From assembly GCA_902579065.1 (NCBI GenBank), contig CACHFI010000007.1, forward strand, positions 1 through 43,158: a stretch of 43,158 nucleotides of DNA. The letters run 5' to 3'. Shown piece after piece: positions 25,258 through 33,421 of this stretch. Origin of the DNA: an uncultured Bacteroidota bacterium (GTDB taxonomy: Bacteria; Bacteroidota; Bacteroidia; Flavobacteriales; BACL11). The position numbers were made by a program, and so were the translations under genes. The notes beneath the pieces are model-generated. The model searched no databases, had not been told where the DNA came from, and worked only from the letters and a program-made list of their open reading frames with translations. Positions within the stretch are counted from its first letter, which is position 1, and the number at the start of each line of letters is the position of its first letter.

Positions 25258-27512
25258 TATTTCATTTTAATAAGCTTTACCGTATTATTTAATTCTGGAG
25301 AATGTAAAATATATAATCCATTTTCCCATTCAATAGTATTAATATGAGCGTTATTATTATTTGAAATATATATGGTTTGTCCAATAGCGTTAGTTATATA
25401 AAAATCTTCTAACGATTCAATTATTATAAATTCTTGAAAAGGATTTGGATAAATTTTAATATCATTTAAATCTAAACTATAATCAGTACTTGAAGGTGAA
25501 TTATTTGCATTAAATGTTGGAGTTAACATAGTAAAACTTCCAATCCCATTTGGATATCTTCCATATGCGACATCATCAAGCTGAGGATAAATAAATTCAG
25601 CATCAACAATAGTTGAATCACTATTAGATAAAATTAATTGCTCACCTAAATTAGACAGTCTAAAATTGGCATGATTGTCTCCAGTATTCCCATCTTCATC
25701 AGCCCAGATAATAAAATAAGAATTTGGATTAATTACAATATTTGGTAAATCCCATTTATCTAGATTCAAAGGATTATCCGAAAATAACAATCCATTTGTT
25801 GATATAGGAGTATTTGAATTATTGTAAAGCTCTATCCAGTCATCATAATCTCCAGTTTCATCCATGACTGTTGTTTGATTATTTGCCATAACTTCATTGA
25901 TGACTAAACTTGATTGAGGCACTTTTGTTTTTAGATTATAAAATTCATATGCAGCTCTTTTAGGTGAAAAAACTCCTTCATCAGCACTTTCAGCATATAA
26001 ATAATAATCAATGGAATTACTACAATTATTAATAATTACACCGTATATCCCATCATTTGCATTTCCGTCATTGTGATTCCCATCATCATACATCTCTACA
26101 GTACTAAATGGCATATTTTCACCATATCTATAAGCAAGCATAGCATAGCTTGCATTTTGAATTTGTGCAGTTATTGTTAAGTCATCTCCAAAAAATTGAT
26201 TTGAATTTGGAATAGATTGAATATTAGAAATAGTTGGCTGAGTAAAGCCGGCCCAATAATTTGTTAGATATGTAGTTCTAGCATCCATTAGTTGAGTAAT
26301 ACCAGGGCAAATAGAACTTGGAATTGTAACTTGATTATTTAAGTTATTTTGAAAATCATTAAAAGAATAAAATTTATTGACATCATTTTGAACATCATTA
26401 GAGATTAGATTTTGTAAAAATTGAGCTCGAACTGAATAATCTTGATTTGAAAAATGCTCTTCAATAATTGTTCGCATATGTGCTAAATACATTTTTTTAT
26501 GTCTAGGATTATTTAGCAACTGTGTAATAAGAGGTCGTGGAGATAAAAAACTATTATTAATAAAATTTAGGGGATCCATAGTTTGAGCTTGATTAATATC
26601 AAAACCATTAAAAAATGATTGAGTTGCATCAGTTAACCTGAAGCCACCAAATGACATATTTAAATCCCATAAAATTGGTTGAAACTGATTTGAAAGTCCT
26701 TTATATAAATAATAGTTTTGACCATATCCAACATAAGAATCAAAATTTATTAGTGCATAATTAAATGCATGCATCCATAGAGTTCTATCAACATTTAAAT
26801 AATTATCTACAGCAGAAACATTGTTATTCAAATTATCAATTAAAGTGTATAAATCCGCCCACCCAGCATTTGATTTTAAATCATAATAATTATAATAGAA
26901 AGAACTATCATTTCCATGAGTGTCACTTAAATTAGAATTTTCACCTCCGGGTGTCATGTCAAGATTTAATGGGTTGCATTTAATTAATGGAGAGTTAACT
27001 GTAGCATAATGCTTATTAGTGTATTTATCATTTATTGCCTCAACATTTACATATAAACCCCACAAAGTATCATTCACATATACATTAGCGTAGTTAGCTC
27101 TTGGGCTTGGTAAATAATTACGAGCTATCTCATACGACAAAACTTCTCTTAAAAAAGAGGGATCCTTGATAACATTAGATAATTTAATTTTTTCAAAACC
27201 TTCATGATTTTGATTATTGTCAACATAGTCCAATTTAATATTAAACGGATTTTTAATAGTATTAATTGAAACTGAACTAAAACCTTTATATCTAATCCCA
27301 ACACTATCATACATTGTTCCATCTATTTCAACACTTGCTAATAATCTTTCTTTAAGACCGTCTAAATATAGACTATCTAACAAATGATCCCAATTTGGTT
27401 GATTAAAGTACAATTTGATTTCTCTTAAATAATCAACATCATAGAAATTTTGAGAAAGTAAATTTACAGGTAGACTAAAAACAACTAATAAGATTAAAAT
27501 ATTTTTTTTCAT
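25257..27512 (-). CDS. Secreted CotH-kinase family protein with lamin-tail and T9SS domains
   Basis: A 751-residue protein with a signal peptide to about residue 20, a CotH protein-kinase-like domain at about 55-350, a beta-sandwich region, a lamin-tail (LTD) domain at about 530-650, and a T9SS sorting domain from about 675 (IYPNPFQEF). The CotH domain shows GIRYKGFSS, REVLSYEIARNYLPSPRANYANVYVNDTLWGLYVNVEAI and PILWDLNMSFGG; the LTD carries VINEVMANN and DWIELYNNS. CotH kinases phosphorylate secreted proteins in spores; a surface role here is inferred. It starts directly after the arylsulfotransferase stop and overlaps the propeller gene start. Confidence 0.9.
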   Translation of the reverse strand: MKKNILILLVVFSLPVNLLSQNFYDVDYLREIKLYFNQPNWDHLLDSLYLDGLKERLLASVEIDGTMYDSVGIRYKGFSSVSINTIKNPFNIKLDYVDNNQNHEGFEKIKLSNVIKDPSFLREVLSYEIARNYLPSPRANYANVYVNDTLWGLYVNVEAINDKYTNKHYATVNSPLIKCNPLNLDMTPGGENSNLSDTHGNDSSFYYNYYDLKSNAGWADLYTLIDNLNNNVSAVDNYLNVDRTLWMHAFNYALINFDSYVGYGQNYYLYKGLSNQFQPILWDLNMSFGGFRLTDATQSFFNGFDINQAQTMDPLNFINNSFLSPRPLITQLLNNPRHKKMYLAHMRTIIEEHFSNQDYSVRAQFLQNLISNDVQNDVNKFYSFNDFQNNLNNQVTIPSSICPGITQLMDARTTYLTNYWAGFTQPTISNIQSIPNSNQFFGDDLTITAQIQNASYAMLAYRYGENMPFSTVEMYDDGNHNDGNANDGIYGVIINNCSNSIDYYLYAESADEGVFSPKRAAYEFYNLKTKVPQSSLVINEVMANNQTTVMDETGDYDDWIELYNNSNTPISTNGLLFSDNPLNLDKWDLPNIVINPNSYFIIWADEDGNTGDNHANFRLSNLGEQLILSNSDSTIVDAEFIYPQLDDVAYGRYPNGIGSFTMLTPTFNANNSPSSTDYSLDLNDIKIYPNPFQEFIIIESLEDFYITNAIGQTIYISNNNNAHINTIEWENGLYILHSPELNNTVKLIKMK

Positions 27513-29099
27513 TTATTTAATTAAAGAAAATTTATATGAATGCAATTTTTTATCATTTTCAAAAATACTAAAATGATAAATTCCATTATTAAATTTTGAA
27601 ATATCAATACTTGATAAATTGATTGTATTGTCTAAAGATAATACTTCTCTACCTAAATTATTATGAACTTTAATTGAGATTAAATTGTTTTTAATTGGTA
27701 ATTCTAAATTTATTATGCCACTAGTTGGATTAGGGAAAATTAAAATTTCCTCTAATAAATTATTGTCAATAGAAGTAGAAAAACAAGAAGTTGTAGCTGT
27801 AGAATTCATGTAAGGTTGCAAAGCAATAATTCCTGGGTGTTCACATTCATACCTAAATGCTTTTTGACTATCGGCATTATATGGTCCCCAAATAATTGTG
27901 CCATTTTGATCTACTTCATACATTACACCTGCTCCTCCTTGACCACCTGATGCATTAACAAAAATATTTCCATTGGACATTCTATCAGAAGCTGATTGAC
28001 CTGGCGCAGAATAGGCGCATATATATCTAGTACTATATGATGAAGGATCAAATGGCTGACCATTAGCTCTGTAATAATTATATGGATTCATAGGGTCAAT
28101 TGGGGCATCAATACCATCAACAGTTGATTGATTGGAAGAAGCTCCAGAATTATTGAAAATTTGTAAAAAACCTCCATTAGGCCTACCATCATCTTTAATC
28201 CATCTAACATCATGAACTGCATTTGGAATTATTTGACTTCCAGGCATATTATAATTTGATGGGTTACCCCACCTATATAGAATATCACCACCCATACCAG
28301 AATTACCTCCACTATGTGATGCCGCTTCAGCAGTTGTAGTTGAGTGATCAATAATATAGATTTCGCTAGCAAATCTTGATGAAAAAGTTATTTGATCTAA
28401 ATCTTCATTGTAATCAACCCCATTAACATGAAACCAATCACCACCTCCACCACCTGGACCACCACCGCCACCTGAACCACCAGCAGAAATCATATTTATA
28501 TCTATTAATTGAGGATTGTCAGCTATAACACCATAATTAGGTTTTGTAGGATCTGTATCTTGAATTAAATGATCCCATATATGCCATTCCCAAACTATTT
28601 GTCCTCCGCCATTTCCGTCATTAGCCACTTCAATTAAATGAGTTGGCCATTTATCTGATGTTGCTGTACCTCCAAGGGCATTAATTTCTGCAGCTGTCTT
28701 CACCTCCCATGCAGTTAACAAAACATTATCACCAATTAAGCAAATATCATGATGTGATAAATAGTCTGGGCTAGAGTAAATAAAATCCATAACTATATTT
28801 CCAAGTGGATCAATTTCTTGGACCCGTCCTCCACTTGCAGCTCCATTTAAAGAATTATTTGTACCCCCTGTTTGGACATTATTTTTCGTGCCTCTAACAA
28901 TATTTCCATTATCTTTTAAAAGTACGGTATAATTACATACTGTTGATAAATTCCACGTATGTGCAATATTGAGATTTTCATCTATTAAATATGTGGTATT
29001 ATCTCCTTGTGCATTATAAAGCGCAAACCCATTAAAAGATTGTGTATATGATAGTATCGGAAATAATAAAATTAAAGAGCATAAAAAGATTCTTTTCAT
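27513..29099 (-). CDS. Secreted arylsulfotransferase-like protein with T9SS sorting domain
   Basis: A 528-residue protein with a signal peptide ending near LSYTQ. A repeating beta-propeller fold of the ASST type follows, with NIVMDFIYSSPDYLSHHDICLIGDNVLLTAWE at about 101-132, WEWHIWDH near 170-177, WFHVNGVDYNEDLDQITFSSR near 222-242 and VHDVRWIKDDGRPNGGFLQIF near 296-314. A C-terminal type A sorting domain starts near 448 (IFPNPTSG). ASST moves sulfuryl groups from aryl sulfates to phenols; activity here is inferred. Residues 207-220 are an almost pure Gly insert. It is first in a three-gene cargo operon with a -7 box 17 bases upstream. Confidence 0.85.
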   Translation of the reverse strand: MKRIFLCSLILLFPILSYTQSFNGFALYNAQGDNTTYLIDENLNIAHTWNLSTVCNYTVLLKDNGNIVRGTKNNVQTGGTNNSLNGAASGGRVQEIDPLGNIVMDFIYSSPDYLSHHDICLIGDNVLLTAWEVKTAAEINALGGTATSDKWPTHLIEVANDGNGGGQIVWEWHIWDHLIQDTDPTKPNYGVIADNPQLIDINMISAGGSGGGGGPGGGGGDWFHVNGVDYNEDLDQITFSSRFASEIYIIDHSTTTAEAASHSGGNSGMGGDILYRWGNPSNYNMPGSQIIPNAVHDVRWIKDDGRPNGGFLQIFNNSGASSNQSTVDGIDAPIDPMNPYNYYRANGQPFDPSSYSTRYICAYSAPGQSASDRMSNGNIFVNASGGQGGAGVMYEVDQNGTIIWGPYNADSQKAFRYECEHPGIIALQPYMNSTATTSCFSTSIDNNLLEEILIFPNPTSGIINLELPIKNNLISIKVHNNLGREVLSLDNTINLSSIDISKFNNGIYHFSIFENDKKLHSYKFSLIK

Positions 29100-29116
29100 A
29101 AAAAATGAATTTCAAA

Positions 29117-29124
29117 CAAATTTA
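29117..29124 (-). promoter_or_regulatory. -7 box of the arylsulfotransferase-CotH-propeller operon
   Basis: TAAATTTG on the minus strand is a full TAnnTTTG match, 17 bases before the ATG at 29099. No -33 TTTG is visible in the A-rich flank. Confidence 0.5.
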
Positions 29125-29180
29125 ATAATAATAAGATTTAAAAAAACATTAGATAAAAAAACATGATTAAATAAAATATA

Positions 29181-29260
29181 ATAAAAATGTAAGAAAATGT
29201 AAGAAAAAGACGAAAAATGTAAAAAAATGTAAAAAAGTGAAATAAATGCAAGAAAAATTA
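29181..29260. repeat. 10-bp-phased A-tract array between divergent genes
   Basis: Eight successive 10-base units, most of them a run of A closed by ATGT or a variant, read across this stretch (for example AAGAAAATGT and CGAAAAATGT). A-runs end near 29187, 29197, 29208, 29217, 29227, 29236, 29246 and 29257, so the period is 10. The plus strand of the surrounding gap (29100-29381) is strongly A-rich and has no credible gene. The phasing predicts intrinsic DNA curvature. Confidence 0.8.
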
Positions 29261-29333
29261 AAAAAAAAAAATGCTCATTTATTAAAAAAACAAAATCAAA
29301 AAAAAATTAACACATAATTAAGAGGTATAATTA

Positions 29334-29363
29334 TTGAGGTTTTTAATAAGATTAGTATCTTTA
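29334..29363 (+). promoter_or_regulatory. Promoter of the DUF502 gene
   Basis: TTG (29334-29336), a 19-base spacer, then TATCTTTA (29356-29363), a near match to TAnnTTTG, 18 bases before the ATG at 29382. Confidence 0.45.
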
Positions 29364-29381
29364 ATTTTATTTTAAAAAACT

Positions 29382-29933
29382 ATGAAAAAAATACTCAATT
29401 ACTTCTTGCAAGGGCTATTATATATTGTTCCAATTAGTGTAACAATATTCGTAGTTGTGTATGCTCTTAATAAGATTGCCGACATTTTACCAATTAAAAA
29501 CACATTTGTTAGCCTTATTGTTCTTTTTACTTTAATTACGATAATTGGAATGGTTGGGTCAAAATTAATTGCATCCCCATTTAATGCTTTGTTTAAGAAA
29601 ATTTTGGATAAGGCTCCGCTTCTACAAACAATCTATTCATCAGTAAAAGATTTGATGAATACATTTTTTGGAAACAAGAAGGGTTTTGATCAAGCTGTTC
29701 TAGTAAAAATATATGACAACTCGACCATTGAAAGATTTGGCTTTATTACAAATGACGACTTAGAAAGCTTAAATATAACTAGCGGAAAGGTATTGGTCTA
29801 CATACCTCATTCCCTAACATTCTCAGGAAATGTATTTTTGGTTGATAAAAAAAACCTTACTCCTATTGACACCCCTTCAAGAGATATTATGAAACTTATA
29901 GTTTCTGGAGGAGTATCTGAAGTAGAAAATTAA
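29382..29933 (+). CDS. DUF502 family membrane protein
   Basis: A 183-residue inner-membrane protein with two predicted helices at about 8-31 and 41-64. The conserved segment DKAPLLQTIYSSVKDLMNTFFGNKKGFDQAVLV at about 82-114 and a soluble C-terminal domain with GFITNDD and VYIPHSLTFSGNVFLVDKKNLTPID follow, typical of DUF502. The molecular role is not established. It is divergent from the cargo operon and lies 35 bases before the PNGase-like gene, but that gene has its own -7 box, so cotranscription is uncertain. Confidence 0.9.
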   Translation: MKKILNYFLQGLLYIVPISVTIFVVVYALNKIADILPIKNTFVSLIVLFTLITIIGMVGSKLIASPFNALFKKILDKAPLLQTIYSSVKDLMNTFFGNKKGFDQAVLVKIYDNSTIERFGFITNDDLESLNITSGKVLVYIPHSLTFSGNVFLVDKKNLTPIDTPSRDIMKLIVSGGVSEVEN

Positions 29934-29936
29934 AAC

Positions 29937-29944
29937 TAAATTTG
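29937..29944 (+). promoter_or_regulatory. -7 box before the PNGase-like gene
   Basis: TAAATTTG fits TAnnTTTG and ends 24 bases before the ATG at 29969. It begins directly after the DUF502 stop codon, so the secreted protein may have its own promoter. Confidence 0.4.
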
Positions 29945-29968
29945 TAACTCAAAAATCCCTATATCATA

Positions 29969-32900
29969 ATGTTAAAAAATTTCATCTTATTTCTTTCCAC
30001 ACTTCTATTTTTTTCCGCGAATGCTCAAAATATTGGAGATACTATAACTATTCAAACATTTGATTATTCAAGTACCACAAGGGATACTATGATTAACTTT
30101 CCGAACAACTCATTGACTTATGAAAAAATTATAATGTCATATAACATGAGGTGTAAAGATGATGTTGTAAATACAAGTGGAAGCATAAATCATATTGGCT
30201 GCGGAGCTTGGGACTATAGTTGCCATACTAACATTCATGATTCAAGCAGAATTGATTCAATTAGAGCTTTCACTGCTGATCACTCAATTTCTAACTTTTC
30301 AGGTAATTTTTATCCATACAGCATAACGCCTGTTTATAACTATTACCAATATCAACAACAAAATACTAGTATTAATAGCATTATTACTGAGGACACGGTA
30401 ACCGTTGGCCTTGGATCAAGTCAACTTGATTTTGTTATTGATACAGACAATAAATCTAGTAAATCTCAATTTTTATATTTAGCTAATGAATTATCTAATT
30501 TAGGTTTAGTTAACGACTCTATTAATGGAATTTCAGTTTTTCACTCTGGAACAAGTGTTGCAAATTTTTTAAAAATAAAATTTAAACTTACTAATGATAC
30601 AATTTTAAATCCCCAAACGCCTCACAAAAATGGATTCACAGAAGTTTTTCATTCAAATACTAATTTAGTAAACGGAGAAAACAGATTTCAATTTCACACA
30701 GCATTTGCATGGGATTCAACATCGAATCTAATTATAGAATTTTCCACAACTAACTCTGTGAATACTAATTCTACTTCATTATTAGGAGACTCAACTGGAT
30801 TTAGTTCAGGACTATTTTCTAACGATGCTAATAATATTAATATAAATCAAGCCGAATCAATTAGTATTCCCCATCTTCCTTTAAGTTCAATAAATAATGA
30901 AATTACAGTTTCATTTTGGGTTTATGGAGATGAAAACACACTGCCTTATAATAGTACTATAATGGAAGGATTAGACGCAAATGGAACAAGAAATTTAAAT
31001 ATTCATTTTCCATGGAGCAATAGTAGAGTTTATTGGGATTGTGGTAATAATGCAGGTTCTTACGATAGAATTGATAAAGCAGCCTCTCAAAATGAATTTT
31101 CTTCACAGTGGAACCATTGGGCTTTTACTAAAAATTGTTCTACAGGAGAAATGAAAATGTATTTAAACGGAGTTTTATGGCACAGCGGAAATAATAAAAC
31201 TGCTCCAATTGATATCCAAGAAATTAAACTAGGATCTAATGGAAAAGGAACAGGATACTTCTGGGATGGAAAAATTAAAGAATTAAGGATTTTCAATAAA
31301 GAACTAGATAATATTACAATTAACAATTGGATGAATATTAGAATAAATGCTACCCACCCTGACTACAGTAATCTAGTAGCTCATTACCCTTTAAATGAAG
31401 GGGTTGGATCATCTGCTAATGACAATTCACCAAATAACCAAGTTGCAATTTTTAATGGCAATGTTCTTTGGCAGTCTACCAGAGGAGAGCATATTTCCCA
31501 ATTTTTTAGCCCTACTAATTTTAGACCACACATAAATATTTTTCAAGGAGATTATAGCTCAACTACCACTACAATTACTGTATTAGATTCATTACTTGCC
31601 GCTCCTAATACAGTAGAAGAAAAATCAATCTATTCTAATCACAATACTCTATTACATGACAGCATTGCTATTGTTTCTTCAAATACATATTGGCACGCTG
31701 TAAGCTACACATATGATGCAAATGGCTCAATAATTTCTTCTGATACAACAACCGTTGATGGGACAATCAATGTAGGCGAATTAACTTACTATAACAGATA
31801 TCCAATGGCATTTCAGATTATGTCATTTGTTACTCCATATGGAGCCTATTTAGATTTAGGCACCTATGGTAAGACATGGTATTTTGATGTGACTGATTTT
31901 GCACCAATTCTAAAAGGGCTAAAAAGAATGAATATGACTAGTGGAGGACAATGGCAAGAAGATATGGATATTAAATTTCACTTCATTGTTGGAACACCTC
32001 CTCGAGATGTGGTTAACATTCAACAAATATGGAGACCTCAATCAAAAGGTTACAATTCTATTTTACAACAAAACTCATTTGAACCAAGAGATGTTTTATT
32101 TGACCCATCTGCCGTTTCATATAAATTGAGAACAGTAATAACAGGACACGGTCAAGAAGGTGAATTTATTCCAAGAGATCATTATTTAAATTTAAACGGA
32201 GGAGTTGCAGAATATACATGGCGTGTTTGGACAGAATGTGGCTCAAATCCAATATATCCTCAAGGTGGAACATGGATATATGATAGGGCTGGTTGGTGCC
32301 CAGGCCAAGCATCTGATATAAGAGAAGATGATATAACATCTTTAGTTACCCCAGGCCAAATTCACAGTGTTGACTATGGTGTTGCTAGCGCTTCAGGAAC
32401 ATCAAATTATTGGGTTAGCTCTCAACTTGTAAGCTATAAAGCTCCAAATCACAATCTTGATGCTTCAGTAGTGGATATTATATCTCCAACAAACAAAGTA
32501 AAGTTTTCAAGAATTAATCCAACTTGTGGAAAGCCCAAGATAATAATTAGAAACACTGGATCAACAACATTATCAAGCTTGAAAATTGAATATTGGGTAA
32601 ATAATTCAACTTCAAAAGAAATGCAAATGTGGAATGGCAGTTTAGATTTTATGCAACAAGACACGTTAGTACTTAATGCGCCTTACAGTATTTGGAATAA
32701 TTTGTTAAGTACAAATAATAAATTTTATGTTGAAATTAGTGAGCCTAATCAATCAAATGATGAAAACATATATAACAACTATATCAATTCAACATTTGAT
32801 CCAGTACCAACTTATGATAACACATTTGCTCTTTGGCTTCAAACAAATAGTGGAAGTATAGGATTAAATCAATCTGAAACATCATGGGACATTTTTGACA

Positions 32901-33421
32901 GAGACAATAATTTGGTTTATGAATCTGCAAATGGAGGAAGCTTAATAATTAACAGCCAATACAGAGATACTTTAGTTTTCGATGATGGATGTTATACATT
33001 TTTAATGAATGACACAGATGATGATGGAATTGATTTTTGGGCAAATAATGATGGAGCAGGTATGGCTAGATTTAGAAAATTAGGTGCAAGCTGGATTAAA
33101 ATTTTTGAGGGAGATTTTGGTAAATTTATTCATCACGAGTTCCAAGTTAATAACAACACTACATCTGTTGAAGAAGATATAGATACTTGGGCATTCTACC
33201 CAAATCCATCAAAAAACCAACTTACAATAATAGGTGTTTCTAATGGAATAACAGATCTGATTTTACTTGATAGTTTAGGGAAACAACTGAAAAAAATTAC
33301 TTTCAAAATCAATGGTGATTTTCAGAAAAAAATTGATTTAAGTTATCTGCCTGATGGTGTTTATATGCTTAAGGTTATTACTAATACCGAAGAGATTCTA
33401 AAAAAAGTAGTTAAAATATAA
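29969..33421 (+). CDS. Secreted PNGase F-like protein with internal LamG and T9SS sorting domain
   Basis: An 1150-residue secreted protein. After the signal peptide (to about 19) comes a PNGase F-like first lobe, with TIQTFDYSS and CGAWDYSC at 78-85. A long insert holds a LamG/concanavalin-like domain at about 290-445 (ITVSFWVYG, WAFTKN, LRIFNKEL). The second lobe at about 625-830 has FDVTDFAPILKG, FIVGTPPRD, GHGQEGEFIPRDH at 726-738 and DRAGWCPG at 772-779. A type A T9SS domain begins near 1072. PNGase F removes N-glycans from asparagine. From memory of PNGase F, Asp60 and Glu206 align to Asp82 and Glu732, but Glu118 aligns to a Gly in SGGQW (658-662). Activity is therefore uncertain. Confidence 0.85.
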   Translation: MLKNFILFLSTLLFFSANAQNIGDTITIQTFDYSSTTRDTMINFPNNSLTYEKIIMSYNMRCKDDVVNTSGSINHIGCGAWDYSCHTNIHDSSRIDSIRAFTADHSISNFSGNFYPYSITPVYNYYQYQQQNTSINSIITEDTVTVGLGSSQLDFVIDTDNKSSKSQFLYLANELSNLGLVNDSINGISVFHSGTSVANFLKIKFKLTNDTILNPQTPHKNGFTEVFHSNTNLVNGENRFQFHTAFAWDSTSNLIIEFSTTNSVNTNSTSLLGDSTGFSSGLFSNDANNININQAESISIPHLPLSSINNEITVSFWVYGDENTLPYNSTIMEGLDANGTRNLNIHFPWSNSRVYWDCGNNAGSYDRIDKAASQNEFSSQWNHWAFTKNCSTGEMKMYLNGVLWHSGNNKTAPIDIQEIKLGSNGKGTGYFWDGKIKELRIFNKELDNITINNWMNIRINATHPDYSNLVAHYPLNEGVGSSANDNSPNNQVAIFNGNVLWQSTRGEHISQFFSPTNFRPHINIFQGDYSSTTTTITVLDSLLAAPNTVEEKSIYSNHNTLLHDSIAIVSSNTYWHAVSYTYDANGSIISSDTTTVDGTINVGELTYYNRYPMAFQIMSFVTPYGAYLDLGTYGKTWYFDVTDFAPILKGLKRMNMTSGGQWQEDMDIKFHFIVGTPPRDVVNIQQIWRPQSKGYNSILQQNSFEPRDVLFDPSAVSYKLRTVITGHGQEGEFIPRDHYLNLNGGVAEYTWRVWTECGSNPIYPQGGTWIYDRAGWCPGQASDIREDDITSLVTPGQIHSVDYGVASASGTSNYWVSSQLVSYKAPNHNLDASVVDIISPTNKVKFSRINPTCGKPKIIIRNTGSTTLSSLKIEYWVNNSTSKEMQMWNGSLDFMQQDTLVLNAPYSIWNNLLSTNNKFYVEISEPNQSNDENIYNNYINSTFDPVPTYDNTFALWLQTNSGSIGLNQSETSWDIFDRDNNLVYESANGGSLIINSQYRDTLVFDDGCYTFLMNDTDDDGIDFWANNDGAGMARFRKLGASWIKIFEGDFGKFIHHEFQVNNNTTSVEEDIDTWAFYPNPSKNQLTIIGVSNGITDLILLDSLGKQLKKITFKINGDFQKKIDLSYLPDGVYMLKVITNTEEILKKVVKI

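Noticed and set aside
29181-29260. CRISPR-like or coding repeat
   Set aside because: The unit is 10 bases with no spacers, is nearly all A, and is not a multiple of three; phased A-tracts explain it better.
31087-31326. 79-residue minus-strand frame
   Set aside because: It is antisense to the LamG domain of the PNGase-like protein and looks like a shadow frame.
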